Assembly (NCBI GenBank): GCA_034932485.1
Contig: JAYFOQ010000014.1
Coordinates: forward strand, 112,043-176,042
Direction: 5' to 3'
DNA length: 64,000 bases
Source of the DNA: Gordonibacter sp034932485
Lineage (GTDB): Bacteria; Actinomycetota; Coriobacteriia; Coriobacteriales; Eggerthellaceae
Program-made: the position numbers and the translations under genes
The notes under the pieces: generated by a model
Databases searched by the model: none
The model's input: only the letters and a program-made list of their open reading frames with translations
Told to the model about the DNA's origin: nothing
Part shown: piece by piece, positions 26,780 through 36,244 of the stretch
Numbering within the stretch: the first letter of the stretch is position 1
Layout: the number at the start of each line of letters is the position of its first letter

Positions 26780-28444
26780 ATGAAAGACCGTACAAATGAA
26801 TGCGCACTCGTGCATTCTAAAAGCAGGGCAAAATTGATTGCCGCACTGCTAGGGGTTGTTCTCGTTACTTCGTTTGCCGCGTGGGGTTGCGCCCCTAAGG
26901 CAGCCGAATCACCAAAATCTGGGTCGGAGACTGAAAGTAAAGCGGGCACCGACAAGGCTGCAGTTGATGCGTCAGCCGTCGATGAGTTGGCTTTATATAG
27001 TGGGTTTCCTACAGACGGTCGCTTTATTGATGGTGTTGCGTCGCTGCCTGACTTCTATCGGCATTCTGATAAAGATGCAGAAAATGCTACTGCTGAGGCC
27101 CCGCGTCGCTATACCGATCGTAATGGATTTACCGTACAGCCCGTTCCGTCTGATAAGCTAGGCTGGAATAATACCTATCTCGATGCCGACAACCGAGGAT
27201 GCACCTCATGTCATACGTTGGAAAGCGCTCTAATGAGCTTGCCTACCTATCATCGTCTTATCTTTATGGGCTATCCTGCTGAACAAAGTTATCAAAACTG
27301 TATTGCATGCCACTCCGAGTCGTATTCGGACGACCCATTGGCAGATCCTATTCATACGCTACACATGAACAGTACGATGTTTACTAAGGATGATAACGGC
27401 AACTGCCAGTCTTGCCACTATATCGATTCGCGTACTGGCGTGTTTGAGCGATGGGATGAAGTGAAGTATAACGTGTTTAAGGGTTATACCGATCTTACTT
27501 CTGAAGAAGCGAAGCCATCTATTTCCTATGATCAGACTACGATCACACCGGCCAAGAACCGCTTCTTTAAGACGGTTAAAGACGAACCTGCTGCGTGGTT
27601 GACCGACGATTCAAAAATTGATGAATCTATCTATAAGAACTGGGTTATCTCGATTGACGGCGATTGCGAAAACCCGGTTGAGATGACCTTGCCAGAACTA
27701 GAGAAACAGTTCGGAACGGTGAAGCAGGTTATGAAGATGGACTGCACCATTAACGGTGTGGGACAAGCCACCATTATGCAGAGCGAAGTTGAGGGCATTC
27801 CCGTAGCGAAAATTATCGACTACGCAAAGCCCAAGGCAGGCGCTAATATTCTTAGCCCCATTGGTAGTGATGGTTATGACTATGCCCAGATGAGCCTGAA
27901 ATGGCTCGTTGACAACGAAGCAGTTATTGTAACCAAGATGGATGGCGCCCCTCTTCCTAACTCACAAGGTTATCCGTGTATGATATGGGTGAATAAAACT
28001 TCTGGCGGTAACTTCACGAAGCGCATTTCTAACCTTACCTTCATGACAGTGTCTGAGGAAAAAATAGATTCACAATTGTATGTGGGTCAATTTACCGATG
28101 ATCGTACCGGCGAGATTTACTCCAAGCCCAATAGTGGCGTTCTGAATTATCCGACAGGAGTCGTGCTTTCAGGTGATGAGGCCAAGACGGTGCATTTAGA
28201 AGGTTTTGCGGATGCATGGGATGAACCTATCAAGAAAATGGAGTTCTCTTTCGATCATGGTAAGACGTGGACTACGCTGGACACGCCCAGCAATAATGCT
28301 GACTTCTGGACCTACTGGCGTATGGACTTTATACCACCGGCTCCGGGTGCCTATCTCTTAGATATTCGTACTACCAGCATCACGCCCGAAGGTGCGGATC
28401 GTGTGTGTCAATACAATACCCAGTTTATGTTTACGGTAGAGTAG
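26780..28444 (+). CDS. triheme cytochrome / molybdopterin sulfite-oxidase-like lipoprotein
   Basis: 554 residues. A signal segment with Cys 37 (AAWGC) suggests a lipoprotein. Three CXXCH haem sites (141-145, 174-178, 209-213) precede a sulfite-oxidase-type molybdopterin domain; C322 in MDCTING is the likely Mo ligand. A C-terminal Ig-like dimerisation domain follows (MEFSFDHGKTWTTL). It is therefore a self-contained haem-to-Mo oxidoreductase on the outer face. The substrate is unknown; the family includes sulfite oxidase and many reductases. It starts at ATG 26780 after AAGGAGGG and is followed by a second sulfite-oxidase-like gene 14 bases later. Confidence 0.85.
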   Translation: MKDRTNECALVHSKSRAKLIAALLGVVLVTSFAAWGCAPKAAESPKSGSETESKAGTDKAAVDASAVDELALYSGFPTDGRFIDGVASLPDFYRHSDKDAENATAEAPRRYTDRNGFTVQPVPSDKLGWNNTYLDADNRGCTSCHTLESALMSLPTYHRLIFMGYPAEQSYQNCIACHSESYSDDPLADPIHTLHMNSTMFTKDDNGNCQSCHYIDSRTGVFERWDEVKYNVFKGYTDLTSEEAKPSISYDQTTITPAKNRFFKTVKDEPAAWLTDDSKIDESIYKNWVISIDGDCENPVEMTLPELEKQFGTVKQVMKMDCTINGVGQATIMQSEVEGIPVAKIIDYAKPKAGANILSPIGSDGYDYAQMSLKWLVDNEAVIVTKMDGAPLPNSQGYPCMIWVNKTSGGNFTKRISNLTFMTVSEEKIDSQLYVGQFTDDRTGEIYSKPNSGVLNYPTGVVLSGDEAKTVHLEGFADAWDEPIKKMEFSFDHGKTWTTLDTPSNNADFWTYWRMDFIPPAPGAYLLDIRTTSITPEGADRVCQYNTQFMFTVE

Positions 28445-28458
28445 AGGAGGGAATACGT

Positions 28459-29265
28459 ATGAAAGCAACGACGAAATACGGTCGAGGCGCCCTCTCTGCC
28501 GTCGCCGGTTTGACCATGATGGCTTCCATGGCCGCTGCTCCGGCTTTGGCGAATCCGATGGCATCTGATCGAGCGACCGATGCAAATGCGACCGAAGAAT
28601 CGAATAGTAGCGCAACAGTGAAAAGTGCGCAGGTTACCGATTCAAAAGTTGAGGGTACCTTTACGTTTGATCAAACCACAATTACTTCCAACAAAGAGAT
28701 TGCCACGTTCTTTCAGCAAGTATCAAAGGCGGTTTGTCAGGCAACCGCCAACTTTGAAACCGAGAACCCCTTGGGCTGGAAGCTCTCGGTGGCTGGCGAT
28801 GTGAAGTATGGCTTTATGACTCCCGTTGGCGACCTTGCCAGCGAGGATTCGGTCAATCAGGTTATGACGTGCACGTGCGGTGGCAACCCCGCGGGCGGGC
28901 GTGCTATTATCACGGCCGATGTGAAGGGTATTCCTATTGAATATTTGTTGAGCCGCGCAGGCGTTGAGCCAGGTGCTAACACCTTAACGTTTATCTCATC
29001 TGATGGTAGCGAGGTGGCGTTTCCGCTAGGATATGTAGTGGGCCACCATGGAGTATTAAGCTACGCGATTAATGACGAAGACTTGTCTGCGTCGGTTGGT
29101 GGCAATAATCAGCTATGGATGACAAAGACTCCGGCGAACTACTTTGTGCGTGATGTCGTGCAAATTGTGGTGTCTACCCAAGACGTGGCTCCTGCGATAC
29201 CTGGCGCAGACGACCAGCACCCCAATAGTCCCAACGCTGGAGTGCTGTCGGGAACTCAAGGGTAG
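28459..29265 (+). CDS. secreted sulfite-oxidase-like molybdopterin-binding protein
   Basis: 268 residues with a Sec-type signal ending near ALA-N (31-33). The core carries FTFDQTTITSNKE, a Cys pair (MTCTCGGN, Cys 138 and 140) at the position of the Mo ligand and a GIPIEYLLSRAGV segment matching the adjacent enzyme. It lacks the C-terminal Ig-like domain, which is encoded separately by the next gene. Start ATG 28459 follows GAGGAGGG. It probably forms a complex with the next gene product and with the multihaem partner upstream. Substrate unknown. Confidence 0.8.
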   Translation: MKATTKYGRGALSAVAGLTMMASMAAAPALANPMASDRATDANATEESNSSATVKSAQVTDSKVEGTFTFDQTTITSNKEIATFFQQVSKAVCQATANFETENPLGWKLSVAGDVKYGFMTPVGDLASEDSVNQVMTCTCGGNPAGGRAIITADVKGIPIEYLLSRAGVEPGANTLTFISSDGSEVAFPLGYVVGHHGVLSYAINDEDLSASVGGNNQLWMTKTPANYFVRDVVQIVVSTQDVAPAIPGADDQHPNSPNAGVLSGTQG

Positions 29266-29273
29266 GAGAAGTT

Positions 29274-29552
29274 ATGATTACTCCTTTGCAGGTTGAAGTA
29301 GGTAAGCCGGTGGAATTTAGTGGCTATGCCGAAGATTATGGGCGCCAGATTGTATCGGTGCAGTTTTCGCTTGACAACGGCGAGAATTGGACTACATACG
29401 ATGTCTCTGCATCTGCATCCGAACTCTGGGTTCACTGGACCTTTGCCTATACGCCGGTAAAACCTGGCTTTTACCGTCTGCTTGTACGCTCCGTGAACGA
29501 TGCGGGTACGGTAAGCCCTCTTTCTGATGTGGCGGAATTCACCGCTGCGTAA
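29274..29552 (+). CDS. stand-alone Mo-cofactor oxidoreductase dimerisation-like domain
   Basis: 92 residues without a signal peptide. VEFSGYAEDYGRQIVSVQFSLDNGENWTTYDV aligns with the C-terminal Ig-like domain of the larger protein (26780), including the F-S-x-D-x-G-x-x-W-T-T motif. It starts at ATG 29274, with AGGAG upstream, eight bases after the preceding stop and in a different frame. It either is a true separate subunit or marks a frameshift that split a fused gene. Without its own signal its export would need a partner. A terminator follows. Confidence 0.7.
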   Translation: MITPLQVEVGKPVEFSGYAEDYGRQIVSVQFSLDNGENWTTYDVSASASELWVHWTFAYTPVKPGFYRLLVRSVNDAGTVSPLSDVAEFTAA

Positions 29553-29586
29553 GTGGATGTGATTGCGGCTAGATCGTTCTGTTTTT

Positions 29587-29627
29587 AGGTGGCTCAGAGC
29601 TTTGCGGCTTTGAGCCACCTCTTGTTA
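29587..29627 (+). terminator. terminator after the sulfite-oxidase-like operon
   Basis: AGGTGGCTCA (29587-29596) and TGAGCCACCT (29611-29620) pair perfectly, followed by CTTGTT. It ends the operon starting at 26780. Confidence 0.8.
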
Positions 29628-29696
29628 GATAGTGAAAGGTTTTTGCTTGTGGTAGCAATCAGTGAATGGCGGTAATCTAAAGGATTGGCCTTTAAG

Positions 29697-31166
29697 TTAC
29701 TCCCACGTAGACCTGCCTACACCGCCTTGCTCTATGGTGTCCAAGAGGCCTTGCCGATCAAACACGCCAATCTTACGATAAATATTACTTACATGGTGTT
29801 TCGCTGTCCCTTGTGCAATGGAGAGCTCGTCACAAAGATAGCGTACGGTCCGTCCTCGTGCTAGCAACACTAAAACTTCCGATTCTCGTTGAGTAAGCCC
29901 GCAAGCGGTTACAATTCGTGCGCATTTTTCTTCCACGCTCAGATCGATGCGGGGAATGGTTGGCGATGCGTAAAGTTTCCTCACATCGGTTTCGGTAAAA
30001 AAGAGCATTCCTACTAACACAACAGCAAGCGTGCCTAGAAGAAAAACGTCGGAGCGAAGCGCTTCCGACCAAAAGGTGACGTTTTGCAGCGCATGGGCAG
30101 CTGTTGACCCTATAAGGGTACCAATACGTGCCGCAAGAATTACTACTCCGAATGTCAGAGCAATAGGTAAGCGGGAGCGGAATGCCACGTCGGTTGATAC
30201 CAGCATCATAAACATATCAAGGCAGTACACGCCCATGATAATGAGCCCAACTCCCACGAAGCGTAATTGTGCATCCAGCAGCAGTAGTAAGATAAGCCCG
30301 GTAACCATTGCTGGTACGACGGGGCGATAGAGCGTGATGGGCTCGGCATCCGAAGGAGCGATAGTCATGCTTAAGGTAATGGCTGCTATCGCTCCACCAG
30401 CAAGTACGAGCGCTTTTGCGATAAATGCACTGTCTTCAGAATTGAAGGTGTTTGCCATACCTTGCGACAGGCCATATACGATACTGATGATCAGTATGCT
30501 TACGAGTATTCGTCCAAAGGGAATTGACCGAATATCCAAAGGGAGTACAGAAGGAGCCCGTCGTGGCTCGCTTCGACATGCGTATAGCACCACTACGGAG
30601 ACGATTGGTAAAACCGCTGCAAAGAGGGATGATGCGGGCTGAGGAAGCGCATATCCCACGAAAAACAATATAAATGCAAACGTATAAGAGACATAGAGAT
30701 GCCTTCCTACGCGTCCAATAGCAAGGGTACTCCAAAGCTCGCCCCACATAATAAGAAGGAGCGCGTTGCCAAGGGCAATGGCAGCAGTGCCTGCAAGAAA
30801 TAGGGTAAAACCACTACCTCCTTGGCCGTAGAAAAGACTAAAAGGAACGGTTAAAGTTCCGAGTGCAGTTAATCCGCCCGCAAGCACATAACTGGAACGT
30901 CGGGCACTGAAAGGCGACAAGACACGCGAAGCGCATACGACAACGAAATATCCTATTGTCGTAAGAACAAGCACCCAAAGGGTAGTGTTCCCCGCAAAGG
31001 GGAAATGATCTTTGGTGGGTAGGAGCGTGTCGGTGCACATGCTAATCATCCACCATGCCTGCCAGAAGCCCAAACCCAAAAGCTTCCATCCAGAAAATCG
31101 CGGCCTTGTCTCTGCTCCGACCGCTTTGCGGTTTCCTTGCGGGCGTGTATGACCTGACTTATTCAT
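29697..31166 (-). CDS. LuxR-family regulator with 12-helix membrane domain
   Basis: 489 residues. The first 400 residues form about 12 hydrophobic helices resembling an MFS-like fold; the end holds a LuxR helix-turn-helix with LTQRESEVLVLLARGRTVRYL and AKHHVSNIYRKIGV. This layout is typical of Eggerthellaceae and is thought to couple membrane or extracellular signals to neighbouring reductase genes. It is divergent from the flavoprotein at 31423, its likely target. The ATG follows GGGGAGG. No lineage-specific name can be given. Confidence 0.9.
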   Translation of the reverse strand: MNKSGHTRPQGNRKAVGAETRPRFSGWKLLGLGFWQAWWMISMCTDTLLPTKDHFPFAGNTTLWVLVLTTIGYFVVVCASRVLSPFSARRSSYVLAGGLTALGTLTVPFSLFYGQGGSGFTLFLAGTAAIALGNALLLIMWGELWSTLAIGRVGRHLYVSYTFAFILFFVGYALPQPASSLFAAVLPIVSVVVLYACRSEPRRAPSVLPLDIRSIPFGRILVSILIISIVYGLSQGMANTFNSEDSAFIAKALVLAGGAIAAITLSMTIAPSDAEPITLYRPVVPAMVTGLILLLLLDAQLRFVGVGLIIMGVYCLDMFMMLVSTDVAFRSRLPIALTFGVVILAARIGTLIGSTAAHALQNVTFWSEALRSDVFLLGTLAVVLVGMLFFTETDVRKLYASPTIPRIDLSVEEKCARIVTACGLTQRESEVLVLLARGRTVRYLCDELSIAQGTAKHHVSNIYRKIGVFDRQGLLDTIEQGGVGRSTWE

Positions 31167-31422
31167 ATGGTGCCTCCCCGTTCCCTTAAGAAATAAAGCC
31201 TATCGAAACAGGGGTGTCGGCGCAAGCGCGATGCATGGTCCATAACGGCCCATTATGCGTTTTTCAGCGGAAATGGGCCGAAGTGTTCGATGACAATCGA
31301 GGGGAGTTTTCGCATGATGCGTATCGAGGAGGAACATTTTCGGCTTTGTGCGCCGCGAATGAATTTTCCGCTACCAGTGGTGTGGGCGAGGGGTCCGCGT
31401 CGTTTTCGGAAGGGGTTTTGAT

Positions 31423-33102
31423 ATGAGCAAAAGAAATACTTTAGATAACTCGTCAGCGCAGGGAGGGTTGTCGCGTCGCGCCTTTTTGGGCCTTGGTGCT
31501 ACTGCGGCTGTTGCGGCAGGTGCGGCTAGCCTTGCTGGTTGTGCGCCAGCACCTAAAAGCAGCGCCTCTGGTGATGCAAAAACATCTTCGGAAGCGTCTT
31601 CTCAGTACGCTTGGGAAATTGCACCTGAACCCATTAAGGAGGTAAAGCAGACGGTAGATACCGACATCCTCGTTATTGGTGCTGGTTTGTCGGGTTGCGC
31701 TTGCGCTTGCGCTGCAGCCGAACAGGGTGGCAAAGTTACCGTTGTGGAGAAGACGAGTAGCTGGAATGGTCGAGGTGGTGGCTTCGGTGCTATTAACTCG
31801 CGCTATATGGATGAGCTGGGCATTAAGGTGGACAAGGTGAACGCCAAGCAGCATTGGATTGCGCAATGTGCTAGCCGTGCGAATGAAGACCTTATCGTGA
31901 AGTTCTTTAACCATTCCGAAGAAGCTTCCAATTGGCTTTTGGATAAGGCTGAAGCTGTTGGGGGTAGTGCTATGGTAGGTGCATTCTATAGCCACGATGA
32001 TGTGTATGCCGAGCAACCTGGCTATCATATGCTCAGAATACCCAAGGAAGCGGGGCTTACCTCGACGGGGTTTGCGGGAGCGGAACTGCTTCACAACGAT
32101 GCGGTGAAGGCAGGCGCAGAGTTTGTATTCGATAGTCCAGCTGTCCAACTGGTCAAAGAGGGCGACAAGGTGGTAGGTTGCGTTTGCGAGGGTAAGGAAG
32201 GCTACGTTCAGTACAATGCCAAGAAAGGTGTGGTGCTTTGCACGGGCGACATCGGCGGCGACAAGGACATGTGTAAGGCTTATGCGCCTATTTGCGTAGA
32301 GTACGGACAGCCGCGTAGTCAGTACACGCCAGTTGGAGTGAACACGGGCGATGGCCATAAGATGGGCATGTGGGCTGGTGCGCAGATGCAAGATTCGCCC
32401 TTACCTACGATGATGCACCCGCAGGCATTTTGCTGGTTTCATGGACCGTTTTTGTTTGTGAATGACGACGGACAGCGCTTTATGTGCGAAGACACCTGGG
32501 TGCAAGGTAAGTCGCTGGCCATTAATCGTCAGCCCAATGGTGAAGCTTGGTCCATTTTTGATGCAAACTGGGAATCAGATCTGGTAAAGGGCTTGCCCTA
32601 TGGCGGTGGCATGTTCTGGGATAGCTTCCGCCCCTACGGTTCGGATTTGTCGCTTGCGCCCGAGTACTTTAAGACGCAAATTCCTGAGTACATAAAGGCG
32701 GGTAATGCCTATAAGGCCGATACGCTTGAAGAGTTAGCGAAGCAAATCGGTTGTGACACCTCCGTGTTCAAGGCAACGGTCGAGCGTTACAACGGTTTGT
32801 GTGAAGCGGGAGAAGATACCGACTATTACAAGAAGCCTGTGTTCTTAACGCCTGTGAAGCAAGGCCCCTTCTATGCGCTTAAGGTTGGGCCAGCTTTGCT
32901 AGCTATCCCGGGTGGTTTGCGCACCAATGTTGACTTCCAGTGCCTAGGTGCCGAAGATCAGCCTATCGAGGGCATGTATGCTCTTGGCAATGTTCAGGGC
33001 GACATTTGTGCCGTAGATTATCCCATTAACGTGGCGGGTAACAGCCATGGTCGTTGCATTACCTACGGTTACTTGCTTGGCCGTGAGCTGGCCAAGCAAT
33101 AG
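31423..33102 (+). CDS. Tat lipoprotein FAD reductase, fumarate-reductase-like
   Basis: 559 residues. A twin-arginine motif (S-R-R-A-F-L, Arg 18-19) and lipobox S-L-A-G-C (Cys 40) predict an exported lipoprotein. The FAD loop GAGLSG is at 86-91, and MYALGNVQGDICAVDYP in the C-terminus marks the FAD_binding_2 family. No haem motif occurs, so an external cytochrome must feed it; none adjoins it. The substrate is unknown. The ATG follows GGAAGGGG. It is divergent from the LuxR gene. Two strong hairpins follow. Confidence 0.9.
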   Translation: MSKRNTLDNSSAQGGLSRRAFLGLGATAAVAAGAASLAGCAPAPKSSASGDAKTSSEASSQYAWEIAPEPIKEVKQTVDTDILVIGAGLSGCACACAAAEQGGKVTVVEKTSSWNGRGGGFGAINSRYMDELGIKVDKVNAKQHWIAQCASRANEDLIVKFFNHSEEASNWLLDKAEAVGGSAMVGAFYSHDDVYAEQPGYHMLRIPKEAGLTSTGFAGAELLHNDAVKAGAEFVFDSPAVQLVKEGDKVVGCVCEGKEGYVQYNAKKGVVLCTGDIGGDKDMCKAYAPICVEYGQPRSQYTPVGVNTGDGHKMGMWAGAQMQDSPLPTMMHPQAFCWFHGPFLFVNDDGQRFMCEDTWVQGKSLAINRQPNGEAWSIFDANWESDLVKGLPYGGGMFWDSFRPYGSDLSLAPEYFKTQIPEYIKAGNAYKADTLEELAKQIGCDTSVFKATVERYNGLCEAGEDTDYYKKPVFLTPVKQGPFYALKVGPALLAIPGGLRTNVDFQCLGAEDQPIEGMYALGNVQGDICAVDYPINVAGNSHGRCITYGYLLGRELAKQ

Positions 33103-33134
33103 GCCTGTCCTAAGCTAGTCTGAACCAATACGCT

Positions 33135-33164
33135 GCTGCGGAGAGGGGCTCTTCTCTCCGCAGC
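33135..33164 (+). terminator. terminator after the flavoprotein
   Basis: GCTGCGGAGAG (33135-33145) and CTCTCCGCAGC (33154-33164) pair perfectly around an eight-base loop. A short TT follows. It is the first of two tandem hairpins. Confidence 0.7.
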
Positions 33165-33173
33165 TTAGCGCCG

Positions 33174-33212
33174 CATCCTGCATCGCCACCCTCCCTTGGA
33201 CGATGCAGGATG
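33174..33212. terminator. second hairpin in tandem
   Basis: CATCCTGCATCG (33174-33185) and CGATGCAGGATG (33201-33212) pair perfectly. It lies nine bases after the first hairpin and before the convergent MFS gene, so it may stop transcripts from both sides. Confidence 0.55.
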
Positions 33213-33309
33213 ACGGGCGAGGGGGGTTACCCAGCCAAACGCTTGAACTAGTTTCTAGCGGGTAAGTACCCCGCACGATAAGAGTAAGCGTCGACAGTGT
33301 GCAAATGCT

Positions 33310-35220
33310 CTAACAGTCGTTTTTCGTTTCAAGGGTACCTTGCTCTCTTGCGCCGAGGGTAACCATGACATCCATGAGATGGCGCACGGCATCGTCGCGA
33401 CTGATTGTGCCCACGAGGCGGCCATCGTCGATGACGGGAATTTTCTTAATTTTGCGTTTACTTAAGACGGCGAACACTTCGTCTACCGTGGCATTTGGCC
33501 CTACTGAAACCACGTTTTTTGTTGCGATGTCCTTTACCTGTAACTGCATAAGGGCACCACAGCGCTCGGCGAATGTTTGAGGGTCGTGTACTTCGCGAAC
33601 CTCGTAGGTTGCATCGACCGCGTGCGCAACATGTGCGCCCGTAAAGCTAAGTAGGTCACCATCAGCAACAAACCCTACCACACGGTTTTCGGCTCCCAAT
33701 ACCGGAACGCCGTTAATCTTATTAGTAGCAAGAAGCTCAACTAACTCGGGTACGGTTGCATTGCCAGAGATGGAAAGAGGGTTTTTATCCACTAAGGCTT
33801 CGATGGGAGAAGGTGTGGGAGTAGCTTTTTTTGCTGCAGCGTCTTCAACGCGGTTTTTCACGAAGATAAACGAGAGAATTAGGCAAGCGACGGACAAACC
33901 AAAGCCAACCCAGTTTGTCATCTGAAACGCTGCGATAGAGGCTTCGTTCGCCTGGATGGTGCCCCCTGCGAACAGCGAGAACAGCACCGCCATGACAGCA
34001 GATCCCATGGCGCCAACGATCTGCTTGAGGGTATTGTTTACTGATGCGGCATCTTCCACCAGATCGTCTACGGCCGCAAGAGACCATGTTGTGAGAACCT
34101 GCATTGAGAGGCCAATGCCTACGCCACGCAGCGCCTGGAAGAACATAATTACCCACACCAGCGTACCAAAATCGAAAAACGCCATACCGGCCAATCCTGC
34201 GCAAAGGACGGCGCTACTAATTAGCGTTAGGCGACGAACACCCACCTTTTCTGCGAGAATTCCGCCCAGCAAACTGCATATTGCCATGGCAATAGCTGAG
34301 GGAAGAGAAAGCATGCCGGAAAGTGTTGCAGAATACCCACAAATGCTCTGTGCGTAAATGGGAACAACAAGCGTAACGCCTAAGCTTACAAAGTTCATGA
34401 GCGCATTGATAAGCGTTCCGATGTTGAAGCGCCAGCTTTTAAGTACGGCAAGATTTAAGAACGGAAGAGTGAGTCTATGCTGGCGTCGTACGAAGAGGAT
34501 GGTGGCCAACACTCCGATAATGAACGGCACCCATACAAACGGGCTCGCAATACCAAACGAGCTTATATTGGAGAACGAAACGATAATACCTACGCAGAGG
34601 ACAACCGACTGTATAAGGGAAGCAAAATCGAGAGCGCTCTTCTCGGTATCGGTGAGATTACGTGCGACTGCAAAAGAAGCCACCGTCATAATGCAACTTG
34701 CAACAGCTAGCATAGCAAATACGAAACGCCAGCCGTGTGAGTCTATGAGAATGCCGCCTAGGGTTGGCCCGATAGTTGGTGCTACGCAGATAACCAAGCC
34801 AACCACGCCCATAGCAAGTTGCCAGCGATGCTGCGGAAGTACTTTGAAAATGGCGATTTGAAGATAGGGGTACAAAACTCCCGTACCCGCTGCCTGCAGC
34901 ACGCGTGCTAATACGAGCATAGCAAAATTCTGAGCAAGAAAACCCGCCACCGACCCGACGGTAAGCAGTACAAGTGAGCTAAGGAGCACTTGGCGCGTGG
35001 TGAACCGATGGGTGATGTAGGCGGTGGGGGGAATCATTACTGCCAGAACAATCGAATAGGAGGTAGATACCCATTGTGCCATACCCGCATCAACCTTGAA
35101 TTCGTCCATAAAAATGGGCAATCCTGTAGCAAAGATGGTTTGGGCTAAATATCCCACTATGCTCACGCATAGCAGGACCACGAGGGTAACCATAAAGCGA
35201 GGCTGTACTTTTTGATGCAT
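33310..35220 (-). CDS. MFS transporter fused to a CBS-domain pair
   Basis: 636 residues. The N-terminal portion (to about 460) has many hydrophobic helices and DHA2-type multidrug motifs, including the LARVLQAAGTGVLYP and GPTLGGILID segments. The C-terminal 150 residues are two CBS repeats (VPELVELLATNKINGVPVL and TVDEVFAVLSKRKIKKIPVI), which bind adenosine nucleotides in other proteins. The fusion suggests transport controlled by cell energy state. ATG 35220 follows AAGGGAG at about ten bases; a TTG 21 bases upstream is less likely. It is divergent from the TetR gene at 35368, its probable repressor. Confidence 0.88.
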   Translation of the reverse strand: MHQKVQPRFMVTLVVLLCVSIVGYLAQTIFATGLPIFMDEFKVDAGMAQWVSTSYSIVLAVMIPPTAYITHRFTTRQVLLSSLVLLTVGSVAGFLAQNFAMLVLARVLQAAGTGVLYPYLQIAIFKVLPQHRWQLAMGVVGLVICVAPTIGPTLGGILIDSHGWRFVFAMLAVASCIMTVASFAVARNLTDTEKSALDFASLIQSVVLCVGIIVSFSNISSFGIASPFVWVPFIIGVLATILFVRRQHRLTLPFLNLAVLKSWRFNIGTLINALMNFVSLGVTLVVPIYAQSICGYSATLSGMLSLPSAIAMAICSLLGGILAEKVGVRRLTLISSAVLCAGLAGMAFFDFGTLVWVIMFFQALRGVGIGLSMQVLTTWSLAAVDDLVEDAASVNNTLKQIVGAMGSAVMAVLFSLFAGGTIQANEASIAAFQMTNWVGFGLSVACLILSFIFVKNRVEDAAAKKATPTPSPIEALVDKNPLSISGNATVPELVELLATNKINGVPVLGAENRVVGFVADGDLLSFTGAHVAHAVDATYEVREVHDPQTFAERCGALMQLQVKDIATKNVVSVGPNATVDEVFAVLSKRKIKKIPVIDDGRLVGTISRDDAVRHLMDVMVTLGAREQGTLETKNDC

Positions 35221-35244
35221 GTGGTGAACTGCTCCCTTCAACAG

Positions 35245-35270
35245 CGTCGGCGCCCTATAAGGCGCCGACG
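35245..35270. promoter_or_regulatory. perfect inverted repeat between the MFS and TetR genes
   Basis: CGTCGGCGCC (35245-35254) and GGCGCCGACG (35261-35270) pair perfectly around CTATAA. It sits in the divergent intergenic region just upstream of the MFS start and may be an operator for the TetR regulator or a leader hairpin. Confidence 0.55.
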
Positions 35271-35367
35271 GCTAACCATAACATTGACATTTGTTAGACT
35301 TTATCGGATGCTTGCTTTTGCGTCAAAGTAGCTACCGCCTTTAACCTGACAAAGGGGAAAATTCGTC

Positions 35368-35922
35368 ATGTATTCTGGAAAAAATCCATCGGCTCTCAAG
35401 TCTCAACGTGCTTTGGCTTGGGCCCTGTACGAGCTTATGCAATCCTGCCCCTATCAGAAAATAACCATTACGGGGCTTTGTGCGCAAGCTGGAATATCGC
35501 GGCAGACTTTCTATCAGCTTTTTGGTGGAAAAGACGAGGTCATTCGCATGTTTTTGCGCATCAAGCTAAGGCGTGGGTTCGAGAATATTGACGATCGCGA
35601 GTTCGTCGATTTGTCCGATGTCGTTCGCGACCTACTGCTCCCGTTCGAGAAAGACCGAGCCTTCCTTCGCATGCTGTACCATAATGGTCTTGATGCGCTT
35701 GTTTCCGGCGAACTTCTGCGTGTAATTTCACTCGCCACCGAGAAGGTACAGGCTGGTCATACTCGACGCACGCGCGGATATGCCGATGCCTTCCTTGCGG
35801 GAGGATTGACGAATTTGCTTCTTGCTTGGGTTATGGACGATGATCCACTTTCCGATCGTGCCGTTGCAGGCATTATTTCAGACATTCTCCAAGGGCATTA
35901 TTATACCGAACCTATCGTTTGA
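35368..35922 (+). CDS. TetR/AcrR-family regulator
   Basis: 184 residues. The N-terminal helix-turn-helix (ALAWALYELM...ITITGLCAQAGISRQTFYQLFGGKDEVI) is the standard TetR pattern; the rest is a helical ligand-binding and dimer domain without a clear match. It resembles the C-terminal domain seen in regulators of drug efflux. Divergent orientation to the MFS-CBS gene and the dyad at 35245 make that gene the likely target. The ATG is preceded by AAAGGGG at about ten bases. Confidence 0.88.
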   Translation: MYSGKNPSALKSQRALAWALYELMQSCPYQKITITGLCAQAGISRQTFYQLFGGKDEVIRMFLRIKLRRGFENIDDREFVDLSDVVRDLLLPFEKDRAFLRMLYHNGLDALVSGELLRVISLATEKVQAGHTRRTRGYADAFLAGGLTNLLLAWVMDDDPLSDRAVAGIISDILQGHYYTEPIV

Positions 35923-36244
35923 TGAAATATGTCGCGCAGGAACGATACTTTGCTTGATATTGAGGCGTGGCACTTAGGCATGACAGCTTTTCTGATATTT
36001 GGAGGTAAAGCTCGGATCATTTGTGCAGATCGCTCGGAACAACGAGGTTTTCGTTGACTTCCCGAATGCGTCCGCGCTAAACTGCAAAGGTTCGCTTTCA
36101 AAAGCCCCGTGTATGCAGTGGAGCGTGGAAGCGCGAACGAAGGAGTCCAGACCTGAAGTCGCGCGCTGGCGTAGGAACCCGGCATCCATATTGAACTGCA
36201 CTTTTGAAAACCGACACTCCCGTTTGCAGGTGCGACGGATCGCT

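Noticed and set aside
31214..31426. A 70-codon frame before the Tat flavoprotein
   Set aside because: It lies in the divergent promoter region, overlaps the ribosome site of the flavoprotein gene and shows no motif.
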